Shown: positions 27,447-36,020 of the stretch, in pieces
How the letters are laid out: each line of letters starts with the position of its first letter
How positions within the stretch are numbered: position 1 is the stretch's first letter
Origin: Salinisphaera sp049568105
Lineage (GTDB): Bacteria; Pseudomonadota; Gammaproteobacteria; Nevskiales; Salinisphaeraceae
NCBI RefSeq assembly: GCF_049568105.1
Contig: NZ_CP145335.1
Location: forward strand, 3,100,001-3,164,000
Length of the DNA stretch: 64,000 nt
Direction of reading: 5' to 3'
Position numbers and translations under genes: made by a program
The notes under the pieces: generated by a model
Database searches by the model: none
What the model saw: only the letters and a program-made list of their open reading frames with translations
What the model was told of the DNA's origin: nothing

Positions 27447-28679
27447 ATGACAAGGGAGTGGCTTCGAGGCCGGTCGGCACAGCCGCCACGCGAGGGTGCA
27501 TCAAGGCATGTGCTGATGATCGTGGAAAACCTGCCTGTGCCGTTTGACCGGCGTATATGGCAAGAAGCCAACGCCCTGTACGCAGCCGGGTATCGCGTAT
27601 CGGTCATTTGTCCGCAGGCCGAAGGCTATACCGAGGCTTATGCCGAAATAGACGGCATCGCCATCCATCGACACCCATTGCCGGTGGAAGCCGAGTCCGC
27701 GATCGGCTATCCGATCGAATACGCTACCGCCCTGTTCTGGCAGCTGCGCTTGGCCCGACGTATTCATCGCGAGACGCCGGTGGACGTGATTCACGCGGCC
27801 AATCCGCCCGATACGGCGTTCATCGTTGCCGCTCTTGCCCGCTTGGCTGGGGTGCGATTCGTGTTCGATCACCACGATCTGTGCCCGGAACTGTTCGAGG
27901 CCAAGTTCGGCCGACGCGGCACAGCCTACTGGCTGTTGCGTGCGCTCGAACGCGCCACGTTCGCAACCGCCAGCGTATCGATCGCTACCAATGACTCCTT
28001 CAAGCGCATCGCCTGCCGGCGTGGCGGCATGGCAGCCGAGAACGTATTCGTGGTGCGCAGCGGACCGAATCTGGACCGCGTGTATCCAGTAGCGCCCGAT
28101 CCGACGCTCAAGCGGGGGCGACGCCACCTGGTCGGCTATGTCGGGGTCATGGGCGAACAGGAAGGTCTGAGCGATCTGCTGGCCGTCATCGCCGATCTCG
28201 TGTATCGCCGCGAGCGCCACGATATTCAGTTCTGCCTCGTTGGTTTCGGGCCCTCGTTGGCCGGGCTGAAGCACGAAGCCGAAGCACTTGGCATCGCCGA
28301 ATACGTCGATTTCCCGGGCCGTCTCGCGGGCGAGGATCTGCTGCGCGTGCTCTCGACCGCGGATGTCTGTGTCAGCCCCGATCCCAAGAATGCGATGAAC
28401 GATCAGTCGACCATGAACAAGATTCTGGAATATATGGCCCTCGGCAAGCCACTGGTCCAGTACGACCTCGTCGAGGGCCGGGTATCGGCCGGCGAGGCCG
28501 CCCTTTATGCCCAACCGGGCAATACCGGCCACTTTGCCGATCAACTGCTCGCCCTGATCGACGACGCGCCGCGGCGCGCGGTCATGGGCGCAGCCGGCCG
28601 GGCCCGTATCGAAGCCGAACTGGCTTGGCCCCATGAAGTCCCTACATTGCTGGCTGCCTACGAGCGGGTATGGTCATGA
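27447..28679 (+). CDS. GT4-family glycosyltransferase (WbuB-like)
   Basis: 410 residues. The N-terminal acceptor domain has MIVENLPVPFDRRIWQEAN and the VIHAANPPDTAF segment common to EPS-type GT4 enzymes. The C-terminal domain has GYVGVMGEQEGLSDLLAV and DVCVSPDPKNAMNDQSTMNK then ILEYMALGKP. GGGGGA precedes the ATG. It ends by overlapping the next glycosyltransferase gene. Donor and acceptor sugars are not predictable here. Confidence 0.9.
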   Translation: MTREWLRGRSAQPPREGASRHVLMIVENLPVPFDRRIWQEANALYAAGYRVSVICPQAEGYTEAYAEIDGIAIHRHPLPVEAESAIGYPIEYATALFWQLRLARRIHRETPVDVIHAANPPDTAFIVAALARLAGVRFVFDHHDLCPELFEAKFGRRGTAYWLLRALERATFATASVSIATNDSFKRIACRRGGMAAENVFVVRSGPNLDRVYPVAPDPTLKRGRRHLVGYVGVMGEQEGLSDLLAVIADLVYRRERHDIQFCLVGFGPSLAGLKHEAEALGIAEYVDFPGRLAGEDLLRVLSTADVCVSPDPKNAMNDQSTMNKILEYMALGKPLVQYDLVEGRVSAGEAALYAQPGNTGHFADQLLALIDDAPRRAVMGAAGRARIEAELAWPHEVPTLLAAYERVWS

Positions 28680-29608
28680 ACACGACGGCCGACAACAAGG
28701 TACGCACCGCGCCGATCCTGGTCATTTCCCCGATGCGGGACGAGGCCCGCTTCGTGGATGCCGCGATCGAGGCCATGCTAACCCAGACCGTGCGTCCTGC
28801 TGCCTGGGTGATCGTCGACGATGGCTCTAGCGACGACACCGCGCTACAGGTCGCACGGTACGCAGCCCAATCCGACTTCATCCATCTCATACAGCGTAAT
28901 GACCGCGGTCGCCGGCGCGTCGGGGCCGGAGTGATCGAGGCCTTCAATCACGGCTTGGCGCACGCCCCTATCGATGACTGGCGGTACATCGTCAAGCTCG
29001 ATGCCGATATCACCTACGGGCCACGCTACATCGAGACGATGTTGGCGGCCTTCGCAGTCGATCCGAAGCTGGCTGCCATTTCCGGGCGCGTCTACCGGCC
29101 GGAGCCCGGTGGCGACGTCGAAGAACGCAAGTCGCCGGACATGGTGGCCGGGCCATTCAAGTTCTATCGACGCGAGGCGTTCGAGGCCATCGGCGGCTTC
29201 GAACAAACCCTGCAATGGGACGGCATCGACATCCATCGCGCCCGCATGACCGGCTGGCGCACGGCTAACATCGACCATCCCGACGCGCGCATCCATCACC
29301 ACCGGCTGATGGGCTCGTCGCAGGTAAGCATCGTGCACGGTCGGCTGCGCTGGGGTCGCGGGATCCATTTCATGGGGTACCACCCGGCCTATGTCGCGGC
29401 CGTCGGCATCTATCGCATGCCGGAGAAACCCTATGTCATCGGCGGCCTGCTGATCATGACTGGTTACTTCCATGCCACGGCACGACGCCGGCCGCAGTAT
29501 CCCGACCCGGTCTTCCGGGCCGATCTTCAGCGCTGGCAGAAGGCCCGCCTGGCCAAACTCGTCAGTCGCGCCTTTGCCCGCCTGCGTGGTTCGGAGCCAT
29601 CGCCATGA
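28676..29608 (+). CDS. GT2-family glycosyltransferase
   Basis: 310 residues if translation starts at the ATG overlapping the previous TGA (an ATG two codons earlier is also possible). The GT-A fold signatures are VIVDDGSSDDTAL (about residue 45) and the metal-binding KLDADITYG (about residue 107). DGIDIHRARMTGW supplies the later acidic motif. An inverting transferase adding a sugar to the EPS repeat unit. It overlaps the phosphoglycosyltransferase gene by ATGA. Confidence 0.9.
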   Translation: MNTTADNKVRTAPILVISPMRDEARFVDAAIEAMLTQTVRPAAWVIVDDGSSDDTALQVARYAAQSDFIHLIQRNDRGRRRVGAGVIEAFNHGLAHAPIDDWRYIVKLDADITYGPRYIETMLAAFAVDPKLAAISGRVYRPEPGGDVEERKSPDMVAGPFKFYRREAFEAIGGFEQTLQWDGIDIHRARMTGWRTANIDHPDARIHHHRLMGSSQVSIVHGRLRWGRGIHFMGYHPAYVAAVGIYRMPEKPYVIGGLLIMTGYFHATARRRPQYPDPVFRADLQRWQKARLAKLVSRAFARLRGSEPSP

Positions 29609-31002
29609 ATACGCCTCGACAACGCCCTGGCAGCAGCTTTGCTCTCCTGCTACACGGCCTGGCCTATGCCGGCATTGGCACGAGCAATCTGCTGATCTGC
29701 GCACACCTATCCGATCAGGGGCTGATCCGTGCTTATCATGAGCTCGCGCTGCTGGTGTTCGTGATTCTGGGTGCGGTATTCGGCCGCTTCAGTCTGATTT
29801 CGCGCTGGCATATCGGGCGAGCCGGTTCGATCGGTACCGGTGTCGTGCTGAACTGGCTGGCGGTGGCCACCGGCCTGGTTTTTCTCGGCTTCATCACCCG
29901 CCAGACCGGGGTATTCGAACGCCGGGTGATATTGATCTGGCTGGCCACCACGCCATTGCTGTTCGTCGCCGCCCACCACGTGGCGCGGTATGTATTCTTT
30001 CGTTGGTTTCCCAATTCGATGCGTTCGCGGCGCGCGGTGATCGTATTCCTCAACGACGATTCACGCCGACTGGCCGAAACCTTTCGCGATCTGGACCTGC
30101 CGCGCTTTCATCTGCTCGGTTTCTTCGAAGACCGCACCGCCGAGCGGACCGGCGCGCCGGTTGGTGGGTTGGTGCTCGGCCGATGCCAGGATGTCGTGGC
30201 TTACGTCAACGCGAATACTGTCGACGTGGTGTTCGTGGTGCTGCCGCTGGAAGGCGCCGACCGTGCAATGAGCGTAGTCAGCGCACTGGGCGATACCACC
30301 GCCTCCATCTATTTCGTGCCGGCCTCGCCTTTGTTCCGCATGGACCATCTACAGTTCGCGGAAGTCGGTGGCATGCCGGTATTCACTGTCAGCGAAACGC
30401 CCTTTTTCGGCGCCGACGGCCTGCTCAAACGGATGATGGACATCGTATTCGCCCTCATCCTTCTAGCCATGCTCGCGCCGGTGTTCGCGGTGGTCGCTAC
30501 CGCCGTGCTGATCAGTTCTGGGCGGCCGATTCTGTTCACCCAGCCCCGCTATGGCCTGGACGGCCGCGAGATCGCGGTCCACAAATTCCGCACCATGCAT
30601 GTGGCCGAGGTGGGCGCGTTGGTCAATCAGGCCACGCGCAACGACCCGCGTGTCACCCCGCTGGGGGCTTTTCTCCGGCGTACCTCGATCGACGAACTGC
30701 CGCAGTTCTGGAACGTGCTGCGCGGCGAAATGAGCCTGGTCGGCCCGCGGCCGCATGCGGTGTCACATAACGAGACCTATCGCGGTCTAGTCTCGCAGTA
30801 CATGCTGCGACACAAGGTCAAACCCGGCTTGACTGGGTTGGCCCAGATCAACGGCCTGCGCGGCGAAACCGCCCGGGTGGAAGATATGCAACGCCGCGTC
30901 GAGTACGACCTTCGCTATATCCGCTCATGGTCGCCGGGGCTGGATATCTACATCATCCTGCGCACCATCGCCCTGGTGTTCCGGGATCGCGCTGCATACT
31001 GA
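29605..31002 (+). CDS. Initiating polyprenyl glycosylphosphotransferase (WbaP/WcaJ family)
   Basis: 465 residues. Four N-terminal helices (to about 135), a nucleotide-binding-like middle domain (about 145-265) and a C-terminal sugar-transferase domain. The latter has KRMMDIVFALILLAM as the reentrant helix region, KFRTMH, the catalytic pair in RRTSIDELPQFWNVLRGEMS, and LVGPRP. It transfers the first sugar phosphate onto undecaprenyl phosphate and starts repeat-unit assembly. It ends one base before the outer-membrane gene. Confidence 0.94.
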   Translation: MNTPRQRPGSSFALLLHGLAYAGIGTSNLLICAHLSDQGLIRAYHELALLVFVILGAVFGRFSLISRWHIGRAGSIGTGVVLNWLAVATGLVFLGFITRQTGVFERRVILIWLATTPLLFVAAHHVARYVFFRWFPNSMRSRRAVIVFLNDDSRRLAETFRDLDLPRFHLLGFFEDRTAERTGAPVGGLVLGRCQDVVAYVNANTVDVVFVVLPLEGADRAMSVVSALGDTTASIYFVPASPLFRMDHLQFAEVGGMPVFTVSETPFFGADGLLKRMMDIVFALILLAMLAPVFAVVATAVLISSGRPILFTQPRYGLDGREIAVHKFRTMHVAEVGALVNQATRNDPRVTPLGAFLRRTSIDELPQFWNVLRGEMSLVGPRPHAVSHNETYRGLVSQYMLRHKVKPGLTGLAQINGLRGETARVEDMQRRVEYDLRYIRSWSPGLDIYIILRTIALVFRDRAAY

Positions 31003-31003
31003 T

Positions 31004-32218
31004 ATGGCACAACGGACAGATCCCCTCGCGCGGGAACGCGCACGCCTGCTGATGGCCCTCGCCGGGCTGCTGACCACCGGCACAACCACTGCCATGGGCC
31101 TGGAAGTCTCACCCTATGCCGGCTATCGATTCGAATCCGACACCAACCTGTTCGATTCCCCGTCCGGCAGCCGCGATGCCGACCAGTTGCATTACGCAAC
31201 CCTGGGCGGCGATATCGACTGGAATCATGCCCGCCAGCACGTGACTGCGAACGCCGAAGCCACGCGCGTGCTCTATCGCGATAACGACTATCTCGATCAC
31301 ACCGACTATCGCGGCAATATCGATTGGGACTACGCCATCGGTGCGCTGCTCAGCGGTACGGCGTCCTATACAGGCGGCCGCTATCTGAACGGCTTCGAAA
31401 ATCGCAGCGAACGGGACAAGGATTTCATCGAGCTGCATAACCCGGTCGTCGATATGCGGCTTGCGATCACGCCACATTGGTCGACCCTGGCCCGTATTGG
31501 CTACCTCGATCGTCGCCATACGCTGGCGACCGAACGCCGCTACGATCGCACCGAAATCGACAGCCGTGCCGAACTGACTTACGAAACCACGCCGGGTACC
31601 CGTGTCACGCTTGGCGCGGCGCGCATCGACGGCGACTTCCCACAGCGCGGCGCAGATGATGCGCTCGCCCATGGTTTTACCCAGCACACGCCTTATCTGC
31701 GTCTGGCGTGGCGCTACAGCGGCGTCTCCAGCTTCATGGCCCAAGGCGGCTATACCTGGCGCAACGACTCAGGCGATCAGGCCTCGGATTGGTCGGAGCC
31801 AAGCGGCCGCGTGGCTTATATTCGCGATGTATCGGGCCAGACCCAGCTCATGTTCATGGCAGCACAGGATATCTACTCAGCCGACAGCGTCGCCGCCAAT
31901 GCGCTGCGCGATCGCTACGGGCGGGTGATCCTGCAATGGCGTTATGGTCCAAGCCTGGCGCTGGCCAGCCATTACGAGTGGCATCGGGAAGATTATCTCG
32001 GCACCACAGCCAGCAACCGTCGGGATACCACCCAGGACTACGGCGCCGAGCTCACCTGGCAACCAACCGACCGACTGGCACTGACCGCGCAGATCAGCCG
32101 CATGGATCGCGATTCGAATCTGGACGATGCCCGTTTCGACAAACTGGTAGGTGGGGTGGGTCTGCGCTATACGCTCAACCCGCAGCCGCGCGTGGAGTTC
32201 GGCCCAGAACGGCCATGA
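31004..32218 (+). CDS. Outer-membrane beta-barrel protein, EpsL-like
   Basis: 404 residues with an N-terminal export segment (LMALAGLLTTGTTTAMG) and then regular amphipathic strands such as SPYAGYRFESDTNLFD, TARVLYR-type repeats and alternating aromatic residues, ending in a strand (RVEFGPERP). This pattern resembles the outer-membrane barrels of exosortase-linked EPS loci (EpsL). It may assist polymer export. The start at 31004 follows the previous stop by a single base. Its last 44 bases overlap the convergent flippase gene. Confidence 0.75.
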   Translation: MAQRTDPLARERARLLMALAGLLTTGTTTAMGLEVSPYAGYRFESDTNLFDSPSGSRDADQLHYATLGGDIDWNHARQHVTANAEATRVLYRDNDYLDHTDYRGNIDWDYAIGALLSGTASYTGGRYLNGFENRSERDKDFIELHNPVVDMRLAITPHWSTLARIGYLDRRHTLATERRYDRTEIDSRAELTYETTPGTRVTLGAARIDGDFPQRGADDALAHGFTQHTPYLRLAWRYSGVSSFMAQGGYTWRNDSGDQASDWSEPSGRVAYIRDVSGQTQLMFMAAQDIYSADSVAANALRDRYGRVILQWRYGPSLALASHYEWHREDYLGTTASNRRDTTQDYGAELTWQPTDRLALTAQISRMDRDSNLDDARFDKLVGGVGLRYTLNPQPRVEFGPERP

Positions 32219-33620
32219 TCGACCGTAGCGTGCTGCGATGAAACAACAAGACCAGCACGCTGAACAACACGATCCCGATACCCATCTGGCTACCGAGCCG
32301 CCAAGCCGGCGAACCGGCGACCATGCCACTGGCATCGAGCGCGGCGATCGCCCCGGCCATGACCATGGCACTCACCGCCGCCGGGACAGCCGCTCGCATG
32401 AAGCCACCGACCGACAAACCGAAAGCGCTCTGCGCAGCCCACAGGTAGATTGCGGCCAGCCCCAATGCCGATACCACGCGGGCCGCGCCGATCGCCGCCC
32501 AGCCCCAAGGGCCGAGTGCAACAAGCGCTCCGGCGGCGATCACGAGTTCGAGCGCGAGCGCACCGGCAATCACGGCCGCACGCCCGCGTGCCGCGAGCGC
32601 CGTCATCAGAAAATGCACCACCGCCGAAACACCGGCGGCGATTGCCAGCCCACGTGCGATCGTGCCCGCCGCCGTCCAGCCGGGGCCGGCCAGCAGATCG
32701 ATAGTCGCCGGCGCGACGGCGGCCAGCCCGAAGTAGACCGGCAGCAGCACCAGCGCTGTCTGCGACACGGTATCGGCCACCGCGGCCCGCAGCCGGGCCG
32801 GCGTATGCTGGGCGCGCATGAAATACGACAGCGCGATATTGTGCGATACCGAAGCCGTCGGGCTGCGTATCGGCTCGATAATACGCAGCGCCATATTCAG
32901 ATAGCCAAGCCCTTCGAGCCCGAACAGCCGTGCCACCAGCCCTTGGAACACCGCATCGGTGGCCTTGTCGATACAGCGTGCCACGAAAAACCAGCCGGCG
33001 AAGCCGCCAAGCTCGACCAGCGGTGCCCGTGCCAGCGAGGGCCGGATACGCGCCGGGCTCGTTGCGACCAACAGCCCCGCGGTAATCAGGCGCGATACCA
33101 GCCGAATCGACAGCAGCGCCCAGACGCCAGCGCCGGCCACTGCAAGTACAAGCCCGACCACGGCGCCGCCGCCATCGCCGGCCAGATTAGCCCAGGCCAG
33201 CGTATCGAAACGGCGGTGGCGACGGGCCAGGGCCGTAAACACGGCCACAGTGGCATGGGCCGGCAAAATCAGCGAAAACCCGGCCACCAGGCGGGCCAGC
33301 TGCGCGCCCTGCCCGCCCGGCCAGTACCATGCCCAGCCCCAGGCCAGAACGCCGACGAGCACAATCAACAACGCTGCCCCCAGCACGGTCAGCCCGAGCG
33401 CGGCCGCAAAATGCCGGCGACGCACGATGCGCTGCTGCGCCAAGGCCTCTTCGAACGGCGCGGTAACCACGATCGCAATCAGGCTGACCACTACGATGGT
33501 CAACGCGGCCTCGCCGAACACGGCCGGCGTCAGCCAGCGCGCCAGCACGATCGTGGTGGCCAGTTTGAGCAGCACGCGGCCGAGCGCATCCGCCAGCGAA
33601 GCCGACAGCCAGCTCAGCAT
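32175..33620 (-). CDS. Oligosaccharide flippase (Wzx-like, MATE/MOP superfamily)
   Basis: 481 residues from the ATG at 33620; an upstream extension to 33875 would cover the divergent PPTase gene and has no membrane-protein character. Twelve to fourteen helices, with the N-terminal WLTPAVFGEAALTIVVV and central FVARCIDKATDAVFQGLVAR then LFGLEGLGYLNMA matching polysaccharide_synt/Wzx proteins. It would flip lipid-linked repeat units across the membrane. It is on the opposite strand from the other EPS genes and separated by 47 bp from the PPTase start, so it may be controlled with the biosynthetic island. Confidence 0.88.
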   Translation of the reverse strand: MLSWLSASLADALGRVLLKLATTIVLARWLTPAVFGEAALTIVVVSLIAIVVTAPFEEALAQQRIVRRRHFAAALGLTVLGAALLIVLVGVLAWGWAWYWPGGQGAQLARLVAGFSLILPAHATVAVFTALARRHRRFDTLAWANLAGDGGGAVVGLVLAVAGAGVWALLSIRLVSRLITAGLLVATSPARIRPSLARAPLVELGGFAGWFFVARCIDKATDAVFQGLVARLFGLEGLGYLNMALRIIEPIRSPTASVSHNIALSYFMRAQHTPARLRAAVADTVSQTALVLLPVYFGLAAVAPATIDLLAGPGWTAAGTIARGLAIAAGVSAVVHFLMTALAARGRAAVIAGALALELVIAAGALVALGPWGWAAIGAARVVSALGLAAIYLWAAQSAFGLSVGGFMRAAVPAAVSAMVMAGAIAALDASGMVAGSPAWRLGSQMGIGIVLFSVLVLLFHRSTLRSIMAVLGRTPRAAAG

Positions 33621-33667
33621 GCCTTTGCCCGCGCTTTGTCGGTCGTGCCGCCGCGGATCGCTAGACC

Positions 33668-34348
33668 ATGAATCGCGACCGAACTCTCGAAGCCATAGTG
33701 GCCGCGCTGTTGCCAGCCGAAGCCGTGGTTCGCGCCGCCGCCATCGACCAACCCTGGCCACCACTGCCCGACTGCGAAGCCGCCTACGTCGCCCAGGCCG
33801 TAGCGACGCGCCGCGCCGAATTCGCCGCCGGGCGCCATTTGGCCCGTCAGGCGCTGGACGCGATCGGCTGCCCAACGCCTGCGCTGGCCGCCGTGGCCAC
33901 CACAGGCCCGATCTGGCCGGTTGCGGCGACCGGCAGCATCAGCCATGCCGACGGCCTGGCTTTGGCTGCGGTCGTTCGCCGCCAACATATCGAGGCTTTG
34001 GGCGTAGATATCGAAGGTCCGCGCCAGCTGGAACGCGCCGCCTGGCCGGATGTGTTCACGCCCGGCGAACGAGCCGAACTCAGTGGACCCAGCGCTGCTG
34101 TGGCCCTGTTCTCGGCCAAGGAAGCGATCTATAAAGCGATCGCAGTGGTTGACCGGATCGAGTTCTTCTTTACCGACTTCAGTATCCATCCCGGCCCCGG
34201 TAATACCTTTATCGCGCGCGCCGAGCGGGCCAATTTGCAACGCGCGCTGGCCGGTCTGACCGGCCACGCCGGCCGTTATGGCGAACGCCTCATCCATATC
34301 GCATACCGGCGGCCGCGGCCGGCCAATGCGCCGCCAGCCAGTCGATGA
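33668..34348 (+). CDS. 4'-phosphopantetheinyl transferase (EntD/Sfp-type)
   Basis: 226 residues. Diagnostic motifs are RRAEFAAGRHLARQAL (about 40), PIWPVAATGSISHADGLAL (about 82), GVDIEGP (about 115) and FSAKEAIYKA (about 155), the magnesium and CoA-binding set of EntD-type enzymes. It attaches phosphopantetheine to the carrier domains of the adjacent NRPS-PKS. The 3' end overlaps the convergent hydrolase gene by 59 bases. It is divergent from the flippase gene. Confidence 0.93.
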   Translation: MNRDRTLEAIVAALLPAEAVVRAAAIDQPWPPLPDCEAAYVAQAVATRRAEFAAGRHLARQALDAIGCPTPALAAVATTGPIWPVAATGSISHADGLALAAVVRRQHIEALGVDIEGPRQLERAAWPDVFTPGERAELSGPSAAVALFSAKEAIYKAIAVVDRIEFFFTDFSIHPGPGNTFIARAERANLQRALAGLTGHAGRYGERLIHIAYRRPRPANAPPASR

Positions 34349-35147
34349 CGTGGACGAACAACTGCATGCGCTCGGCGTTGCGTGAAAAAGTATGGTCGGC
34401 CGACGGCAGATAGTGCTCGGTCAACGCATCGCCTAAATGCACGTCGGCCAACGCCCGGCGAAGCTGACCGGCATGGTTGTAGTAACCATGCGTTGCGCCG
34501 GAATAGATATAGAACAGCCGCACATCGCGCTCGACCAGGCCAGCGAGATCCGCTGCCAAGACACTACGTTCCGGCATTTTGAAGAAATCTACGCCGTCGA
34601 TCGCGCTCTTGGGAGGCCCATCACGCCTACTCATGCGCTGGGCGAAGTTGGCCCAACGCCTTGGCGAGGCCACGCGGCGAGCGTAGTAGCGCCAGACAAA
34701 GCCCGGCGTCGTCGCCGCATGCCCATCGATCTGCACCATCCCCACGACCCGTGGCTCGGCGAGCGCGACCCGATGGGCATCGTCGGCACCGCTGCATAGC
34801 CCAATCAGCACGACCGACTCGCAGCCGGCCAAGCGTGCCATCTTATCGATCGCAGCCCGGCATTCGATCACCAACTCCTCGGCCCGATCGACAGCCAGCG
34901 GTTGCTGCGGCTTGCGGCTTTCTCCGGTCCCGGCGTAATCGAAGCGCAGCGTTGGGTAACCGGCATCCGCGATCGCGCGCGCAAACGCCGTATTAAGGCC
35001 GCGCGGGCCGATGCGATGCTCGAGGCCGGCATTCAGAAACAACACTCCAGGGCGCGGTTTTAGCGGCACCCCGGTTCCGGCGTCGGGGCGTGCTAGAAGG
35101 CCAACCAGATGCGATTCATGACCGAAAATCAGCGGCGTTTCGTACAT
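34290..35147 (-). CDS. Alpha/beta hydrolase resembling exosortase-A-associated hydrolase 1
   Basis: 285 residues from the ATG at 35147, which overlaps the upstream TAA by one base (TAATG). The fold motifs are LRFDYAGTGES (strand and oxyanion region), the nucleophile elbow IGLCSGADDA with Cys at the nucleophile position, and a likely catalytic His in PSADHTF. A Cys elbow of the GLCxGA type is, from memory, seen in hydrolase 1 of exosortase-A loci. Position directly after an NRPS-PKS that lacks its own thioesterase suggests product release, editing or transfer. Confidence 0.8.
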   Translation of the reverse strand: MYETPLIFGHESHLVGLLARPDAGTGVPLKPRPGVLFLNAGLEHRIGPRGLNTAFARAIADAGYPTLRFDYAGTGESRKPQQPLAVDRAEELVIECRAAIDKMARLAGCESVVLIGLCSGADDAHRVALAEPRVVGMVQIDGHAATTPGFVWRYYARRVASPRRWANFAQRMSRRDGPPKSAIDGVDFFKMPERSVLAADLAGLVERDVRLFYIYSGATHGYYNHAGQLRRALADVHLGDALTEHYLPSADHTFSRNAERMQLFVHVIDWLAAHWPAAAAGMRYG

Positions 35148-35938
35148 TAACCCAAGCTCAGATCGAGTAAAGACGACAACGACCGAGCCAGCGTGATGCG
35201 CCGATACTGCGCCTCGAGCTGATCCCAGTCCCATGTTTCGGTGAGCTCGATCGATTGCCCACCGCGTGCGATCACGCTTTGGGCAAGTTCCGGCTGGGCC
35301 TGGCCCTGACTGGTCGCGAGATGCCAGTCATCTAGCCGCTCGCTATCGATCTCGGCCAGGCGTTGCGCCTTAAGCGGCTCGACCACGGCTTTGGGCCAGT
35401 GGAAACCCAGCCACTCATCGGTATCGTAGGTGGCATGGTGGTGGCGCCGCGGGCGATAGCGGTTCATGCCGTCGATCTGGGCCACATGCAGCGTCGACAG
35501 ATCGGCCATATAACGCTCGCCATCGACCACCGGATCGATCAGCACCACCCGCCGCGATTGTTGTCGCCGGGCTGCTGCAGCAGCCGCGATCAACGATCCG
35601 GCCCGCACACCGATCAGGCGGATATGCGCCAGCCCGGTGATCTCGCCGAGCCAGTCGATCGCGCGGTCTACGCTGGCCAACCAGCTCTGCCAGTCGGCTT
35701 CGACCTGGCGACCAGCGCTGTCGCCGGTGGCCGGGTAGTCGAAGCGTAGAACATGGGCATTGCGCTCGGCCGCAGCCTCGGCCAGTTGCCAGCAGGCGCG
35801 ATAACCGCGCATGTATTCATGCCCGATACTCTGGCAGACCACCAGCGCGGTCTCGACGCCGGGCGTACCCGGCGCTGGCGCGTGATAGCTGCCATACAAC
35901 GCTTCCCCCGGCCCGAAAAACATCGGCGTCATACCCAT
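35147..35938 (-). CDS. Alpha/beta hydrolase-like protein resembling exosortase-A-associated hydrolase 2
   Basis: 263 residues from the ATG at 35938, chosen because GGAGG lies directly upstream; a start at 35932 is equally possible, while the much longer reading to 36115 runs into the megasynthase gene. HVLRFDYPATGDSAG aligns with its neighbour, but the elbow reads IGVRAGS, with Arg where Ser or Cys is expected. Loss of a classical nucleophile suggests a non-hydrolytic or partner role. Exosortase hydrolase 2 proteins have, from memory, a comparable GxRxG elbow. It is coupled to the next hydrolase and 82 bp after the megasynthase. Confidence 0.75.
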   Translation of the reverse strand: MGMTPMFFGPGEALYGSYHAPAPGTPGVETALVVCQSIGHEYMRGYRACWQLAEAAAERNAHVLRFDYPATGDSAGRQVEADWQSWLASVDRAIDWLGEITGLAHIRLIGVRAGSLIAAAAAARRQQSRRVVLIDPVVDGERYMADLSTLHVAQIDGMNRYRPRRHHHATYDTDEWLGFHWPKAVVEPLKAQRLAEIDSERLDDWHLATSQGQAQPELAQSVIARGGQSIELTETWDWDQLEAQYRRITLARSLSSLLDLSLG

Positions 35939-36020
35939 GAGGCCTCCGTGGGGCATGCGAGCGACCCCCTCCAACAGCCCCGCGCGCTCGGACCCAGCCC
36001 TTGGAACCTCGCTTTCCCGG

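Noticed and set aside
32238..33671. 477-codon plus-strand frame opposite the flippase gene
   Set aside because: The translation is dominated by Arg, Gln and His with no hydrophobic core, a reverse-strand shadow of a membrane protein.
33621..33875. N-terminal extension of the flippase to 33875
   Set aside because: It covers the divergent PPTase start and is Arg-rich, unlike the membrane protein that follows.
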